Part shown: piece by piece, positions 46,227 to 55,792 of the stretch
Position numbering within the stretch: the first letter of the stretch is position 1
Layout: each line of letters begins with the position of its first letter
Source: Chitinophaga sp. YR573
Lineage (GTDB): Bacteria > Bacteroidota > Bacteroidia > Chitinophagales > Chitinophagaceae
Direction of reading: 5' to 3'
Assembly: GCF_900110995.1 (NCBI RefSeq)
Contig: NZ_FOJF01000001.1
Location: 1,319,199 to 1,383,198, forward strand
DNA: 64,000 nucleotides
Notes under the pieces: model-generated
What the model was told of the DNA's origin: nothing
The model's database searches: none
What the model saw: the letters and a program-made list of their open reading frames with translations, nothing else
Position numbers and translations under genes: made by a program

Positions 46227-46643
46227 ATGAGTAAAAAGCGACCGAATTATCTCCTCAGCCTGTTAGGTATGAAATGTCCACGTTGCCGTAAAGGCCACAT
46301 GTACAAAGACAAAAACCCTTTTCACTGGCGCTTATCCCAAATTTTCGATATGCCTGAACGTTGCCCTGTCTGCGCTCAGAAATTCGAACTGGAACAAGGT
46401 TTCTGGTTCGGTACCGGTTATGTGAGTTATGCATTAAGTGTAGCCCTCTCTGTAGCTACCCTTGTTGCTTATTGGGTATTGATCGGCATCTCCTGGCAGG
46501 ATAACAGCATCTTTATATGGCTGGGAATAAACGGTGCATTACTGGTAGTTTTACAGCCATGGCTCATGCGTGTCAGCAGGGTTATCTACCTGTACTTCTT
46601 TGTTTATTATGATGAGAGTACGGAAGACCTTCCTGAAAAATAA
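46227..46643 (+). CDS. DUF983 membrane protein with zinc-ribbon-like cysteines
   Basis: A 138-residue protein with two CxxC pairs (CPRCRKG near residue 13 and CPVCAQKF near 45) flanking a short linker, then two membrane helices (about 62-85 and 90-115). This is the usual DUF983 architecture. Function unknown; a redox or metal role at the membrane has been proposed only by inference. Confidence 0.85.
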   Translation: MSKKRPNYLLSLLGMKCPRCRKGHMYKDKNPFHWRLSQIFDMPERCPVCAQKFELEQGFWFGTGYVSYALSVALSVATLVAYWVLIGISWQDNSIFIWLGINGALLVVLQPWLMRVSRVIYLYFFVYYDESTEDLPEK

Positions 46644-46685
46644 TCATTGCACGACTTTTGTGATACTCATCCCAAAAGATCTATC

Positions 46686-47138
46686 ATGCAACCATCACAT
46701 CTATTGTACATCCTGTCTGTAGTATTGTTAAGCAGTTGCGTATCTGCCTCACAGGAAAACAAGGCAGACACTTCAGCCATTAAGGATATAGGCGCAGATA
46801 CCGCGTCTATGATCCCCACTTCAGATACTTTGAGGCCACAGGTGGGGCATTATCCCCCCGAATGTTATAAAGCTATTACTGATATCGTTCTCAGTTCCAA
46901 CTTTGAATCTGATGGTACTAAAAAGGAAAATATCAAAGTGAGGATAGATCGTCAGGAAAAAAGTAAACTGTTTATACAACTCTTTTCCAATGAGAAAGAT
47001 CATGAATCTACTATAGGATGGTTAAGGCTGGATAAGGCGAATGAGAAACTGGAAGATATTACGATAGATCCGGACAAACCAACCCTGCTTACTTACGATA
47101 AAACACTGATCAGCGCTTTAAGACAACATTGTCCATAA
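46686..47138 (+). CDS. Lipoprotein of unknown function
   Basis: A 150-residue lipoprotein with a clear lipobox (VVLLSSC, Cys18) followed by a Ser/Thr/Asp-rich linker and a small folded region (about 55-150). The start at 46686 (MQPSHLLY) places the signal peptide at the N-terminus; the longer frame starting at 46647 does not. A GACTTTTG element upstream is a near-match to the promoter box. Confidence 0.65.
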   Translation: MQPSHLLYILSVVLLSSCVSASQENKADTSAIKDIGADTASMIPTSDTLRPQVGHYPPECYKAITDIVLSSNFESDGTKKENIKVRIDRQEKSKLFIQLFSNEKDHESTIGWLRLDKANEKLEDITIDPDKPTLLTYDKTLISALRQHCP

Positions 47139-47173
47139 AAAAAGGGAGGCTTTTGATGAAAGCCTCCCTTTTT
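47139..47173. terminator. Bidirectional terminator before the TonB receptor gene end
   Basis: AAAAAGGGAGGCTTT and its complement form a 15-bp perfect stem around TGATG, between convergent genes. Confidence 0.85.
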
Positions 47174-47177
47174 ATTA

Positions 47178-49613
47178 TTATTTGAAATCAATTGGTATAG
47201 TCACTTTCACACTGTAGTTCCTCCCCATATTAAATACGCCAAATCGACCCGTTACATCATTTTCAGGCCCATATTTCAAACGACTTAAATGATTCTGATA
47301 GGCAACATCTGTGATGTTGTTAGCTGCCAGATGTAATGAGAATAATACCTTGTTATTCTTATTCACAAAATCAGTTCCCAACCCTGCATTAAACAATGTA
47401 TAACCAGGTGTAGCTGTCTCTGTCTGATAGGCAGAGAAAACATCGTTTTGTGCAAACGTCATGTCCATTCCAACACTGATATATGCATTCTGCATCACTC
47501 CACCTACTTTTTTAAACCTTCCCTTTAATTCTGATAACCAGCGGCCAGCAGGAATGTTAGGTAAATACTTCGTAGAATCAGTGCCATTAGGGATTACACC
47601 CCTTACATAGGAAACTGTGTTCTCGAAATGTAACCAATCGATCGGATGAGGATGAATATCCACTGTAAATTCTCCACCGTATAAATTGGCGGTAGTCTGC
47701 TGATATTTAAAAGCGCTGTATCCTTCATCATTATCTACAGCAGGAATAGAATCGCTACCTGCTGCATTGAATAATTTACGACTGAAGATAAAGTTGGTAA
47801 TATGATTGTAGAATACGCTGGCAGCAAATGATACATGCTCAGAACTAAAATCAATACCGGCATCTCCCTGTGTACTTACTTCAGGTTTCAAATCGTTATT
47901 CCCGTATTCATATTTGATGGTGCCTTCATGTACACCATTAGCCGCCAGTTCTGAAATATTAGGAGCCCTGAAACCACGCGCTGCGTTTAATTTTAATGTT
48001 ACCATATCACTGGCAGCGTAGCTGATACCAACACTTCCGGAGATGTTTGAGAAGTTCTTATCGAAAGCGGTGAATTTGGTGTCACCACCTGTAGTCACAG
48101 GTTTGCCATCAGCATCTAAAGAAAGTCCTTTTACATTCATGGAACGGTTATCAAACCTTAATCCACCACTTAATGTCAGCTTGTTGAAAGTTTTACTGGT
48201 AACGGCAAAAACACCTGCATCAAATAAATCATACCCGGGAATCAGGAATTCCTTACTGGAAGAAATATCGTTATGCTGCTGCATACCATTTACACCAACA
48301 GTTGTTTGCCAGCCTTTCATTTCCGGCAAATAATATTTCAGTGCGTAGTTGAATGTATTCAGTTTAAGATATAAGCCTGCTTCATCCGGAGCGAGTACAT
48401 CTTCAAATTCCTGGCGACGGTTTAACTGGTAGCCCAATGTTAACCCTAAGCGTCCTCCGTTATTCAGGTAAATATTATTGTCCCAGACAATCTTCTGATG
48501 ATTGATTTGCTGGCGGGGTAAACCCAGGCTGTATGATTTAAAATCGCTGTTGGTAGCTACTGCTTCATCTTCTGTACCATTGTTATTGATAGGTTTGAGG
48601 AACTGACCTGCGGCATTACGTTCTCCTTCTACAATACCTAAGTGTTGATTAAAAGAGGTAAAGCTTAAAGTGGATGAACCCCAGCTTTTGTTGAGACCTA
48701 TAGCAGCGCCAAAGTTGGTGTTATTAAAACCGGAACCATATACATAACCATCATATTTATTCTGGTAGTCGTGTGCCCATTTCTGTGTACCGTACAAACT
48801 CCAGTTAAAGCCATTATGATTACCGGCAATATCAGCATGATAAGCTATCTGACCGTTATTGGAAAGATAGTTGGCGGCCACATTTCCTTTGATATGCCCT
48901 TCCGGTACCGGGCCGGGAGGAACAATGTTTACCACACCTGCAATAGCATCAGATCCATATACTAAAGAAGCGGGGCCTTTCAGTACTTCTACTTTGCTTA
49001 CATTGTAATCATCTATCTCGATACCATGTTCATCACCCCATTGCTGTCCTTCCTGTCTTACATCATTACTTACCACTACAACACGGTTGTAACCAAGTCC
49101 GCGGATGAAAGGTTTGGAGATAGCAGGGCCAGTAGTCAGCTGACTAACACCCGGTAATTTTGCAATAGCATCTATGATATTGGTAGAGATATTTGCATCC
49201 AGGTAATCCCTTCTTACGATACTTACGGGCGTAGGCGTTTCTTTAAGTGTAGTAGCGAGGTTCACACCGGTGATCACTACTTCGTTCTTTTCTATCAGTG
49301 TTTCTGACAGGGAAATATCCAGTTTGGTATCGCCGCTGATGAGTGTTGATTGTGTAAAAGCAGCATACCCTATGTAATGTACTTCTACCAGGTATCTTCC
49401 TTTAGGCAGATTTTTAATGGAGTAATGCCCCTGTGCATCTGCAGAAGCACCTACGTGCAGGTCCGGCAGATATATGGTGGCCCCGGGTAAAGCAGCTTTG
49501 GATGATTTATCAGTGATGTTTCCGCTTAATGAATTATCGGCATCATTGGCAAATGCAGATGAGAGTATCAAAACAGCGATGGCGCTGAATATAGAAACAC
49601 GTAAATAGTGCAT
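47178..49613 (-). CDS. TonB-dependent outer membrane receptor
   Basis: An 811-residue receptor with a signal peptide (about 1-22), a carboxypeptidase-regulatory-like domain (about 28-110, LSGNITDKSSKAALPGATIYL), a plug domain (about 125-230; PVSIVRRDYLD, GPASLVYGSDAIAGVVNIV), and a 22-strand barrel to the C-terminal YSVKVTIPIDFK. There is no SusD partner, so polysaccharide import is unlikely. The neighbouring gene for a small His-rich protein suggests a metal or metal-complex substrate; this is inference. Confidence 0.9.
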   Translation of the reverse strand: MHYLRVSIFSAIAVLILSSAFANDADNSLSGNITDKSSKAALPGATIYLPDLHVGASADAQGHYSIKNLPKGRYLVEVHYIGYAAFTQSTLISGDTKLDISLSETLIEKNEVVITGVNLATTLKETPTPVSIVRRDYLDANISTNIIDAIAKLPGVSQLTTGPAISKPFIRGLGYNRVVVVSNDVRQEGQQWGDEHGIEIDDYNVSKVEVLKGPASLVYGSDAIAGVVNIVPPGPVPEGHIKGNVAANYLSNNGQIAYHADIAGNHNGFNWSLYGTQKWAHDYQNKYDGYVYGSGFNNTNFGAAIGLNKSWGSSTLSFTSFNQHLGIVEGERNAAGQFLKPINNNGTEDEAVATNSDFKSYSLGLPRQQINHQKIVWDNNIYLNNGGRLGLTLGYQLNRRQEFEDVLAPDEAGLYLKLNTFNYALKYYLPEMKGWQTTVGVNGMQQHNDISSSKEFLIPGYDLFDAGVFAVTSKTFNKLTLSGGLRFDNRSMNVKGLSLDADGKPVTTGGDTKFTAFDKNFSNISGSVGISYAASDMVTLKLNAARGFRAPNISELAANGVHEGTIKYEYGNNDLKPEVSTQGDAGIDFSSEHVSFAASVFYNHITNFIFSRKLFNAAGSDSIPAVDNDEGYSAFKYQQTTANLYGGEFTVDIHPHPIDWLHFENTVSYVRGVIPNGTDSTKYLPNIPAGRWLSELKGRFKKVGGVMQNAYISVGMDMTFAQNDVFSAYQTETATPGYTLFNAGLGTDFVNKNNKVLFSLHLAANNITDVAYQNHLSRLKYGPENDVTGRFGVFNMGRNYSVKVTIPIDFK

Positions 49614-49664
49614 AATAATTTCTTAATTATTCAATAATGATTTGTGAGAGTAGTATGTATGGGC

Positions 49665-49991
49665 TTATGCTACCGGGGGTGCACGAAGGGATAATGCCCT
49701 GAAGGGGGTGTACCTGATAACAGGCATGTATGGGGAAGCGTAATTCCAGATGATATTTTGTATCAGTGCATGATAGAAAGCAGTTACGTGTACATACGGT
49801 TCTGGTTCTATCTGCAGGAATGCGCAGTGTTGGTGCTTAACGGAAAATGCGGGGCCATCATGTGATACGGGGATATCTTTTGTATCGTGATGGTCCAGGA
49901 ACTGGTGAATAAACTCCCTGGGGATAGTATTAAATGTAAATACACCCAAGAGCGTTATCGCTAATATTTTATATAGAAACTGTTTCTTCAC
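49665..49991 (-). CDS. Small His-rich membrane-anchored protein, GTG start
   Basis: A 108-residue protein with one N-terminal hydrophobic segment (about 6-20) and eight histidines (IHQFLDHHDTKD, SHDG, KHQHC and others), and an LRAPP motif at the C-terminus. The minus-strand promoter TATCTTTG (50008-50001) lies downstream of the ATG of the longest frame (50024), so the start must be the GTG at 49991, 10 nt past the -7 box. The gene lies 51 nt upstream of the TonB receptor and is probably co-transcribed. A periplasmic metal-binding helper is a plausible but unproven role. Confidence 0.65.
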   Translation of the reverse strand: MKKQFLYKILAITLLGVFTFNTIPREFIHQFLDHHDTKDIPVSHDGPAFSVKHQHCAFLQIEPEPYVHVTAFYHALIQNIIWNYASPYMPVIRYTPFRALSLRAPPVA

Positions 49992-50000
49992 CTGCGAAAG

Positions 50001-50008
50001 CAAAGATA
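50001..50008 (-). promoter_or_regulatory. -7 promoter element of the His-rich gene/TonB receptor operon
   Basis: TATCTTTG on the minus strand; transcription is expected to start near 49995, just before the GTG start codon at 49991. Confidence 0.65.
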
Positions 50009-50030
50009 AATGAATTTGCAACACCGTTTA

Positions 50031-50069
50031 AAAAAAGATGCTCCTGGTTGAACCAGGAGCATCTTTTTT
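50031..50069. terminator. Terminator after the DUF1501 gene
   Basis: GATGCTCCTGG and its complement (50037-50047 and 50053-50063) pair around a 5-nt loop, with A6 and T6 runs on either side. Confidence 0.85.
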
Positions 50070-51651
50070 ATTTCACTTTCAGCATTGTTCTTACCTGTTG
50101 GTAAGGCCCGTTCTGAAGTCGGGCATAATATGTTCCGGTGGCCAGTTGTCTGGCATCAAAAGAAGTGGTGTACTCCCCTACTGCCAGTACCTTATTTACC
50201 GGTACGCCTATCAGGCGGCCCATGGTATCAAAGATCTGGATCATGGTATGACCGCCTTTGGACTTATATTTTAATGTGGTAGTATCCACAAAAGGATTCG
50301 GGTAATTGGTGATGAGGTGTGTGCTGCCATTGTTGACATCATCGATAGCCGTGATGGTACCGCAGGCGATACCGCTTATGATTGGCAGTCGCTGATAATC
50401 CTTTAGCAGGATGGTCTGCAGGGTGGTGTTATCCACGCAGAACCATTGTTCCAGCAGGGACGCGTATACAGAACGGAAGTCGTACTGCATTGGCATGTTA
50501 TCATTCACGGAAGTAGCATCCGGGATGGTAGGAGAAGCACCCAGTACACCTTGCAGTACATAATCCCCGAAGAGGATCATTGGAGCAGCAGCACCGTGGT
50601 CTGTACCCATACTACCATTGGATTTGGTACGACGGCCAAACTCTGAGAAGGTCATACCTGCCACGCGGCGGGATACTTTCAGGTTGGTAAGGTCGTCCAT
50701 GAATGCTTTGATGGAAGTTGACAGTCGGCCCAGCAGTTCTGCGTGGTAACCGGTGGTATTATCTCCACCCTGAGTCTGACTTGCATGCGTATCAAAATAG
50801 CCAAGACTTACCATATAGAGGCGGGTTTTGAGTCCACCGGCGATAAGGCGTGCTACTATTTTAAGTTGTTCTGCCAGACCGTTATCAGGATAAGGGCTTT
50901 GAGAAGTTACTTTAGCCGCAGCTGCTTTGATAGAATCTGCAAACTTGTTAGTCTGACGGGCGATGGTACGGATATATTCCAGTTCTAAACCGGCATGGGT
51001 GTTGGGAACGGGGTCCTGTACACCATCAATCAGATTGTAGAAGTCCGTAGCACTGGTGATGGCGATACCCATGTTGGCATTGGTACCGTTGAAGGCTGGC
51101 GATACGATAGAACCTATCTGAATAGCCAAAGGATCAGTATCCTTATCGTTCGGATAGTTATCCGGGAAATCAGGATATTCTGTAGACAGATAACGTCCTG
51201 CCCAGCCGGTAGTTAATACCTGGTTCTGATCGGAACCGGTTAACCAGATATCGGTAGCGCGGAAGTGGGAGTAATCCGGAGAAGGGTATCCTACACTTTG
51301 TACGATACATACTTTTCCATCATCGTATAATTCCTGGATCCCTTTTAATGCAGGATGCAGGCCGGTTTTAATATTATTAACGAGTGGCAGCACCTTGCCT
51401 TCCGCGATGGCAATGTTGGGGCGTGCAGCCTGGTATTTACCATATATGTCCAGTGGCACCACCATGTTAAGGCCGTCATTACCACCTGCCAACTGGATCA
51501 TAACCAGTACGTGGTCATTATCTGTGGCAGAAGCTTCCAGCGCAGCCAGAAGCGAAGATGATGAGCCAAAAGCTTTTACGGCAAACCCATTTATAAAAGT
51601 GGGTAGTACGGTGGCTGGCGCGGTATATTTAAGAAAGTCTCTGCGTTTCAT
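50068..51651 (-). CDS. DUF1501 protein with Tat-like signal and type IX sorting domain
   Basis: A 527-residue exported protein. N-terminus MKRRDFLKYTAPATVLPTF carries an RRxFLK twin-arginine motif. The DUF1501 domain (about 40-430) belongs to the alkaline-phosphatase/sulfatase-like superfamily, with a GTDHGAAAPMILFGD motif. Residues about 445-527 (LITNYPNPFVDTTTLKYK and MGRLIG to a C-terminal TMLKVK) match the type A sorting domain of type IX secretion. It follows the DUF1800 gene by 25 nt. DUF1800-DUF1501 pairs are common, but their joint function is unknown. Confidence 0.85.
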   Translation of the reverse strand: MKRRDFLKYTAPATVLPTFINGFAVKAFGSSSSLLAALEASATDNDHVLVMIQLAGGNDGLNMVVPLDIYGKYQAARPNIAIAEGKVLPLVNNIKTGLHPALKGIQELYDDGKVCIVQSVGYPSPDYSHFRATDIWLTGSDQNQVLTTGWAGRYLSTEYPDFPDNYPNDKDTDPLAIQIGSIVSPAFNGTNANMGIAITSATDFYNLIDGVQDPVPNTHAGLELEYIRTIARQTNKFADSIKAAAAKVTSQSPYPDNGLAEQLKIVARLIAGGLKTRLYMVSLGYFDTHASQTQGGDNTTGYHAELLGRLSTSIKAFMDDLTNLKVSRRVAGMTFSEFGRRTKSNGSMGTDHGAAAPMILFGDYVLQGVLGASPTIPDATSVNDNMPMQYDFRSVYASLLEQWFCVDNTTLQTILLKDYQRLPIISGIACGTITAIDDVNNGSTHLITNYPNPFVDTTTLKYKSKGGHTMIQIFDTMGRLIGVPVNKVLAVGEYTTSFDARQLATGTYYARLQNGPYQQVRTMLKVK

Positions 51652-51676
51652 AGTAATAGGTTAGGTCTTTCTAAGA

Positions 51677-53332
51677 TCAGGCTAATTGATATTCAGACAG
51701 GTCCATCAGGTACTTGTAGAGCGATTGTAAACGGCTTTCTACTACCTGACGCGTAGCGGCATCACCGGGATTTGCTTTGTAGGCATTCCAGGCGTCAGTC
51801 CAGTAGTAATCACTATCCGGATTTTGTCCGCTGAGCAGCAAGGTATTTTTTAAGAAGGCACGTGTAGCATCAGATACTTCGATACGGTACATCAGATCCA
51901 GTGAATCATTTACGAGTGTAACAGGATTTGAAGGATCGGATAATTTATCTGCGAAGGTCAGTACATCTATTTTCAGATTGGCAAAACCACCAGTGCTGAT
52001 GAGCATATCGCTCAGCATATTACGTTTAGGCAGTGTATCGGTATTGATCCACAGCTCATGGTATTGAGGTTCCTGGTAGTAAGCATCCCAACCGGCCACC
52101 AGTGGAGGCTGACCTATGTCCTGCAACATATTCTTCATAGTATCGCGCATGGTATCCCAGGCGGTGTATGCGTCCATGTAAGCAGTAGGGAATTGTACAT
52201 CAAATTCGCGACACATTCCTATGGTGAAGTCTACCGGACTTTTAATCAGGCAGGCCATGTTTAACGGATCGTAGAAATGTTCGCTTTTGAATAATGCTCT
52301 GAGTACCGGAGTGATATCATAGTTGTTGGCAACGAAGATCGCAGCCAATGGGGTGATTACGTTCGTTTCAACGGCATCATCTATCAGGTAGTATACAAAG
52401 AAGCGGTATATTTTCCGCACGATGTGTTTAGCCACTTCGTTAGCGGAGAAGATAATAGCTAACAGATCATCGAGTTCTGTAGCACCATCTTGTCCTGTTT
52501 TTCCTGATACTTTTTTATTGAGATAGAAATCAGAGAATTCTTTGTTGGTGATGTCGTGCTGAGTGGTTTCAAAGTAGCTGGTCATAGTAACCGGGTCTAC
52601 TCTGAAGCCGGTCAGGACGCGGGCGGCGGCTCTTACATCTTCTTCGGTGTAATGAGAATCCGGGCCTTTACCTACGGTAAACAGTTCCTGTAATTCGCGG
52701 CCGTAGTTTTCGTCTGCGGCTTCTTTACCATTGAGGTTACCGTTGAGGTAGATCAGCATGGCGGGGGCCAGTGTAACTTCTTTCACGAGTGTTTTGAAGT
52801 TACCGAGGGCGTTTGCGCGCAGCATATTATTGTACCTGTATACGAGGCGGGCATCCAGTACTTTATCGGTTTCGATAGAGAAGTGGTTAGCCCAGAAGAG
52901 CATCATTTTTTCCTGGATGCTGCGTCCCTGAGAGAGCATGATGCTAACCCACCATGCCTGGTAGGTAGGGCGGCGCATTTTGTCCAGGTCGAGATCGTCT
53001 GTTGCTACAGGAGGAGGTGTTGAGTTTACCCAGGTAGCGCCGGGGGCGATACCGGTAACATCGTCGCCGTAGGTATTTAACGGAGAGGTAGCTATAGTGC
53101 TGGTGGTAGTGATGAGGGCTTCAACTGCAGCGTCCATACCTAGTCCTTTGGCCCATGCAATATCTGCGGGGGTGGCTCCGAACATGGTACGTTTGAGCAG
53201 GTGTACGACCTGAGCGGTATCGAAAGCTCCTGTGTAGGCGGTGGTACCGGAATCTGTACGAGCGCCGGTGGTAGTCGCTTTCACTGTTTGCCTGCTTTCA
53301 GGAGAAAGCGTAAGGAATTGTCTGCGATCCAT
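51677..53332 (-). CDS. DUF1800 family protein
   Basis: A 551-residue protein of the DUF1800 family (HLLKRTMFGATPADIAWAKGLG, KMMLFWANHFSIE, NGKEAADENYGRELQELFTVGKG). The N-terminus MDRRQFLTLS keeps an RRxFL motif but no hydrophobic stretch follows, so it may not be exported by Tat on its own. First gene of a two-gene operon with the DUF1501 protein. Confidence 0.85.
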   Translation of the reverse strand: MDRRQFLTLSPESRQTVKATTTGARTDSGTTAYTGAFDTAQVVHLLKRTMFGATPADIAWAKGLGMDAAVEALITTTSTIATSPLNTYGDDVTGIAPGATWVNSTPPPVATDDLDLDKMRRPTYQAWWVSIMLSQGRSIQEKMMLFWANHFSIETDKVLDARLVYRYNNMLRANALGNFKTLVKEVTLAPAMLIYLNGNLNGKEAADENYGRELQELFTVGKGPDSHYTEEDVRAAARVLTGFRVDPVTMTSYFETTQHDITNKEFSDFYLNKKVSGKTGQDGATELDDLLAIIFSANEVAKHIVRKIYRFFVYYLIDDAVETNVITPLAAIFVANNYDITPVLRALFKSEHFYDPLNMACLIKSPVDFTIGMCREFDVQFPTAYMDAYTAWDTMRDTMKNMLQDIGQPPLVAGWDAYYQEPQYHELWINTDTLPKRNMLSDMLISTGGFANLKIDVLTFADKLSDPSNPVTLVNDSLDLMYRIEVSDATRAFLKNTLLLSGQNPDSDYYWTDAWNAYKANPGDAATRQVVESRLQSLYKYLMDLSEYQLA

Positions 53333-53785
53333 AAAAATGATATGGTTATATAATTATAGGGATGAATTCTGGATTGATATAGGCTTTTGCACAGGGTCCC
53401 CTAAAGTTTTTACGATAGCAAATTAGTAAAAAGTTTAATTCATTGGGATTATTTTATTTGTAATTCGTTGAGTTTGGCCGGAATCCGGTGATTATCAGCG
53501 TTATTGATATCATGATAAAGGATTTTGATATCAAGATCATTATCCTCAGTATATCTTTCCTAAATTAATTAACTACGTATCATTCTGATAATGCTTTTAT
53601 CATTTTAAGACTGATATATTCACCATAACACACTATTTATCAATTTATAACATAGTTAACTTTATTTGCGAATTATATTCAAATACAGTTATTTTTGCAG
53701 AGAAATATTATGGTAATCAGATTGAATATCTCATTATTACGTTTTATCATAATATGACATAAAGATAAATAAATCCCCTAAATAT
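53333..53785. other. AT-rich intergenic region with two 13-bp direct repeats
   Basis: No gene is supported here. It contains two copies of TTGATATCA-n-GAT at 53504-53516 and 53525-53537, which start exactly 21 bp (two helical turns) apart, and the promoter of the downstream gene. Confidence 0.5.
53665..53697 (+). promoter_or_regulatory. Promoter of the helix-turn-helix-like gene
   Basis: TTTG (53665-53668), a 21-nt spacer and TATTTTTG (53690-53697). The leader would be about 80 nt. Confidence 0.6.
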
Positions 53786-54379
53786 ATGGTTACTCCGTTA
53801 TTAATGGTTCGTGAACTATTAGGTGTAAGTGTAATGAGAATGTATAAATATCTGAAGATACCTGCGTCTACTTATATCGCTTATGAAAGCAATCAATACA
53901 ATCTCAGTGCATCCTTCCTTCAACTGTACAAGGAGAAATTAGGCGTTAACCTTCCTGCCTCTATCAGGAAAAATAAGATCTGTTATGATAACTTTTCTAA
54001 GATGCAGCAGGCGCTAAAAGACCCGGCATTACATTATAATATCCCCGTGTATATGTATAACACTATACAAGATGTCATTTATGGGGAGTATTATGTTCAG
54101 CCTGCGTTTAAGATCGTTTATGCCGGAGAGGAAGTGAAATCTATTTGCCTGCGCGTGGGAGACGGGTTTATTATTTGTAAAGCTACTTCTAAGGTGGTAG
54201 CTGATAAAGAGTACCTGGTAGTGACGAAAGATGGTAAAGATTTGTTTACAACAGATCCGTTATTGCTTGAGGATGAGGTTTATAGAATGTATGCGATTAG
54301 TAAAAAGCTGACAGAGGAAGAAGTGTTTGATAAGAGTGTTGGGTATAGTTATAACAGGCAGGTGGCTTTTGCCTATTAG
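53786..54379 (+). CDS. Protein with degenerate XRE-like N-terminal helix-turn-helix
   Basis: A 197-residue protein of unknown family. Residues 7-50 (VRELLGVSVMRMYKYLKIPASTYIAYESNQYNLSASFL, read in parts) follow the spacing of an XRE helix-turn-helix: helix, LKIPASTY turn, helix, and a LGVNL end. The C-terminal part (about 100-197) is beta-rich (GDGFIICKATSKVVADKEYLVV) and may be a sensor. A strong promoter with a long leader and a pair of upstream direct repeats suggest regulated expression. Confidence 0.5.
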   Translation: MVTPLLMVRELLGVSVMRMYKYLKIPASTYIAYESNQYNLSASFLQLYKEKLGVNLPASIRKNKICYDNFSKMQQALKDPALHYNIPVYMYNTIQDVIYGEYYVQPAFKIVYAGEEVKSICLRVGDGFIICKATSKVVADKEYLVVTKDGKDLFTTDPLLLEDEVYRMYAISKKLTEEEVFDKSVGYSYNRQVAFAY

Positions 54380-54400
54380 CTTCAACCTCTTTCATTTAGG

Positions 54401-54418
54401 AGTTGCTTAGCAGCAACT
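54401..54418 (+). terminator. Short hairpin after the helix-turn-helix-like gene
   Basis: AGTTGCT pairs with AGCAACT around a 4-nt loop, 21 nt after the stop codon. It is followed by GTTTCC, a weak T-tract. Confidence 0.4.
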
Positions 54419-54462
54419 GTTTCCTGATTATATGCTGGTTAACAGAGAGGTATTTTTTTATA

Positions 54463-54496
54463 AGAGTCGTTTAGCTGCTATCTGCTAAACGACTCT
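54463..54496. terminator. 13-bp hairpin at the thiolase 3' end
   Basis: AGAGTCGTTTAGC (54463-54475) pairs fully with 54484-54496 around an 8-nt loop. It lies between convergent genes, but no T-tract follows on either strand. Confidence 0.55.
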
Positions 54497-54502
54497 CTAT
54501 CA

Positions 54503-55678
54503 TTAAAATCTTTCAATAACACCTGCAATACCCTGGCCACCACCTACGCATGCTGTTACAATACCGTATTTCTTATTCAGGCGTTTCAGATCACCTAAAA
54601 TCTGTACAGTAAGTTTAGCTCCGGTACATCCTAAAGGATGCCCCAGTGCAATAGCTCCGCCGTTAATATTTACGATATCAGGATTAATCCCTAGTTCTCT
54701 TATCACAGCTATTGACTGAGAAGCAAAAGCCTCATTCAGCTCTACCAAATCTATATCATTCAATGTCTTACCTACCTGCTGCAATACCTTAGGAATAGCA
54801 GCCACAGGTCCTATGCCCATAATACGCGGGTGAACACCTGCAGAAGCGCAGCCTACCAACCTGCCTATTGGCTGAAGACCCAGTTCCTTCATCATCGTCT
54901 CGCTCATTACTACCACGAAGGCAGCGCCGTCGGATGTCTGAGATGAGTTACCTGCGGTAACACTGCCGCCGGCAGCAAACACCGGTTTCAGTTTAGCAAG
55001 GGCTTCTGAGGAAGTATCTGCACGCGGACCTTCATCAGTATCAACAACATAGGTGCGTTGTTGTTTTTTCCCTTTCTCATCTACATACACTTCGTCCACT
55101 GAGATAGGCAGTATACCTTCCTTGAAATACCCATTTTGAATGGCATTTAAGGCCTTCTGATGAGATCTGAAGGAGAATGTATCCTGGTCCTCTCTTGAGA
55201 CGTTATATTCACGGGCAACAGCTTCTGCTGTCAATCCCATGCCGAGGTAATACTCAGGTGTAGTGGTAGCGACTTTATAATTAGGAACGGTTTTCCAACC
55301 GGCTACCGGTACTAGGCTCATGCTTTCGGTACCACCGGCAACGATACAATGCGCCATGCCAGACTGAATCTTAGCAGTGGCAATAGCAATTGTTTCCAGC
55401 CCGGAAGCACAATACCGGTTTACGGTCATGCCAGGAACTTCTATTCCCAAAGCTCTTACGGATATCATGCGCCCTATCTGCAAACCCTGTTCTGCTTCGG
55501 GGACGGCATTACCTACAATGAGGTCATCCACCCGTTTCGGATCGAGTTGCGGGACACTTTTCAATAATCCTGTAATTACTTCTACGGCCAGATCATCAGG
55601 CCGGGAAAAGCGGAATCCGCCACGCTTGGCCTTGCCCACGGCGGTTCTATACCCGGCTACTATGTAAGCTGTTTCCAT
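54503..55678 (-). CDS. Acetyl-CoA C-acyltransferase (thiolase)
   Basis: A 391-residue thiolase. The nucleophile Cys lies in [12 protein letters not shown] (about residue 90), the second catalytic segment is [19 protein letters not shown] with its His, and the third is [11 protein letters not shown] with the final Cys. The start at 55678 ([12 protein letters not shown]) is preferred because a purine-rich AAAGGAG lies 8 nt upstream; the longer frame adds 8 residues. It could act in fatty acid degradation or in acetoacetyl-CoA synthesis; the lack of a neighbouring fadB leaves this open. Confidence 0.9.
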   Translation of the reverse strand: METAYIVAGYRTAVGKAKRGGFRFSRPDDLAVEVITGLLKSVPQLDPKRVDDLIVGNAVPEAEQGLQIGRMISVRALGIEVPGMTVNRYCASGLETIAIATAKIQSGMAHCIVAGGTESMSLVPVAGWKTVPNYKVATTTPEYYLGMGLTAEAVAREYNVSREDQDTFSFRSHQKALNAIQNGYFKEGILPISVDEVYVDEKGKKQQRTYVVDTDEGPRADTSSEALAKLKPVFAAGGSVTAGNSSQTSDGAAFVVVMSETMMKELGLQPIGRLVGCASAGVHPRIMGIGPVAAIPKVLQQVGKTLNDIDLVELNEAFASQSIAVIRELGINPDIVNINGGAIALGHPLGCTGAKLTVQILGDLKRLNKKYGIVTACVGGGQGIAGVIERF

Positions 55679-55736
55679 TCTTAAGACTCCTTTTCCGGGC
55701 ATTTCGCCCGATTTTTTTTATTTAAGTTAAAGAAGT

Positions 55737-55768
55737 TTTGCGAATTATAAAACAAGGTGTTAGATTTG
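55737..55768 (+). promoter_or_regulatory. Promoter of the tRNA-Lys gene
   Basis: TTTG (55737-55740), a 20-nt spacer and TAGATTTG (55761-55768) give an exact match. Transcription would start about 18 nt before the tRNA. Confidence 0.75.
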
Positions 55769-55792
55769 CAGCCCGTTCAACGGTAAAACGAT

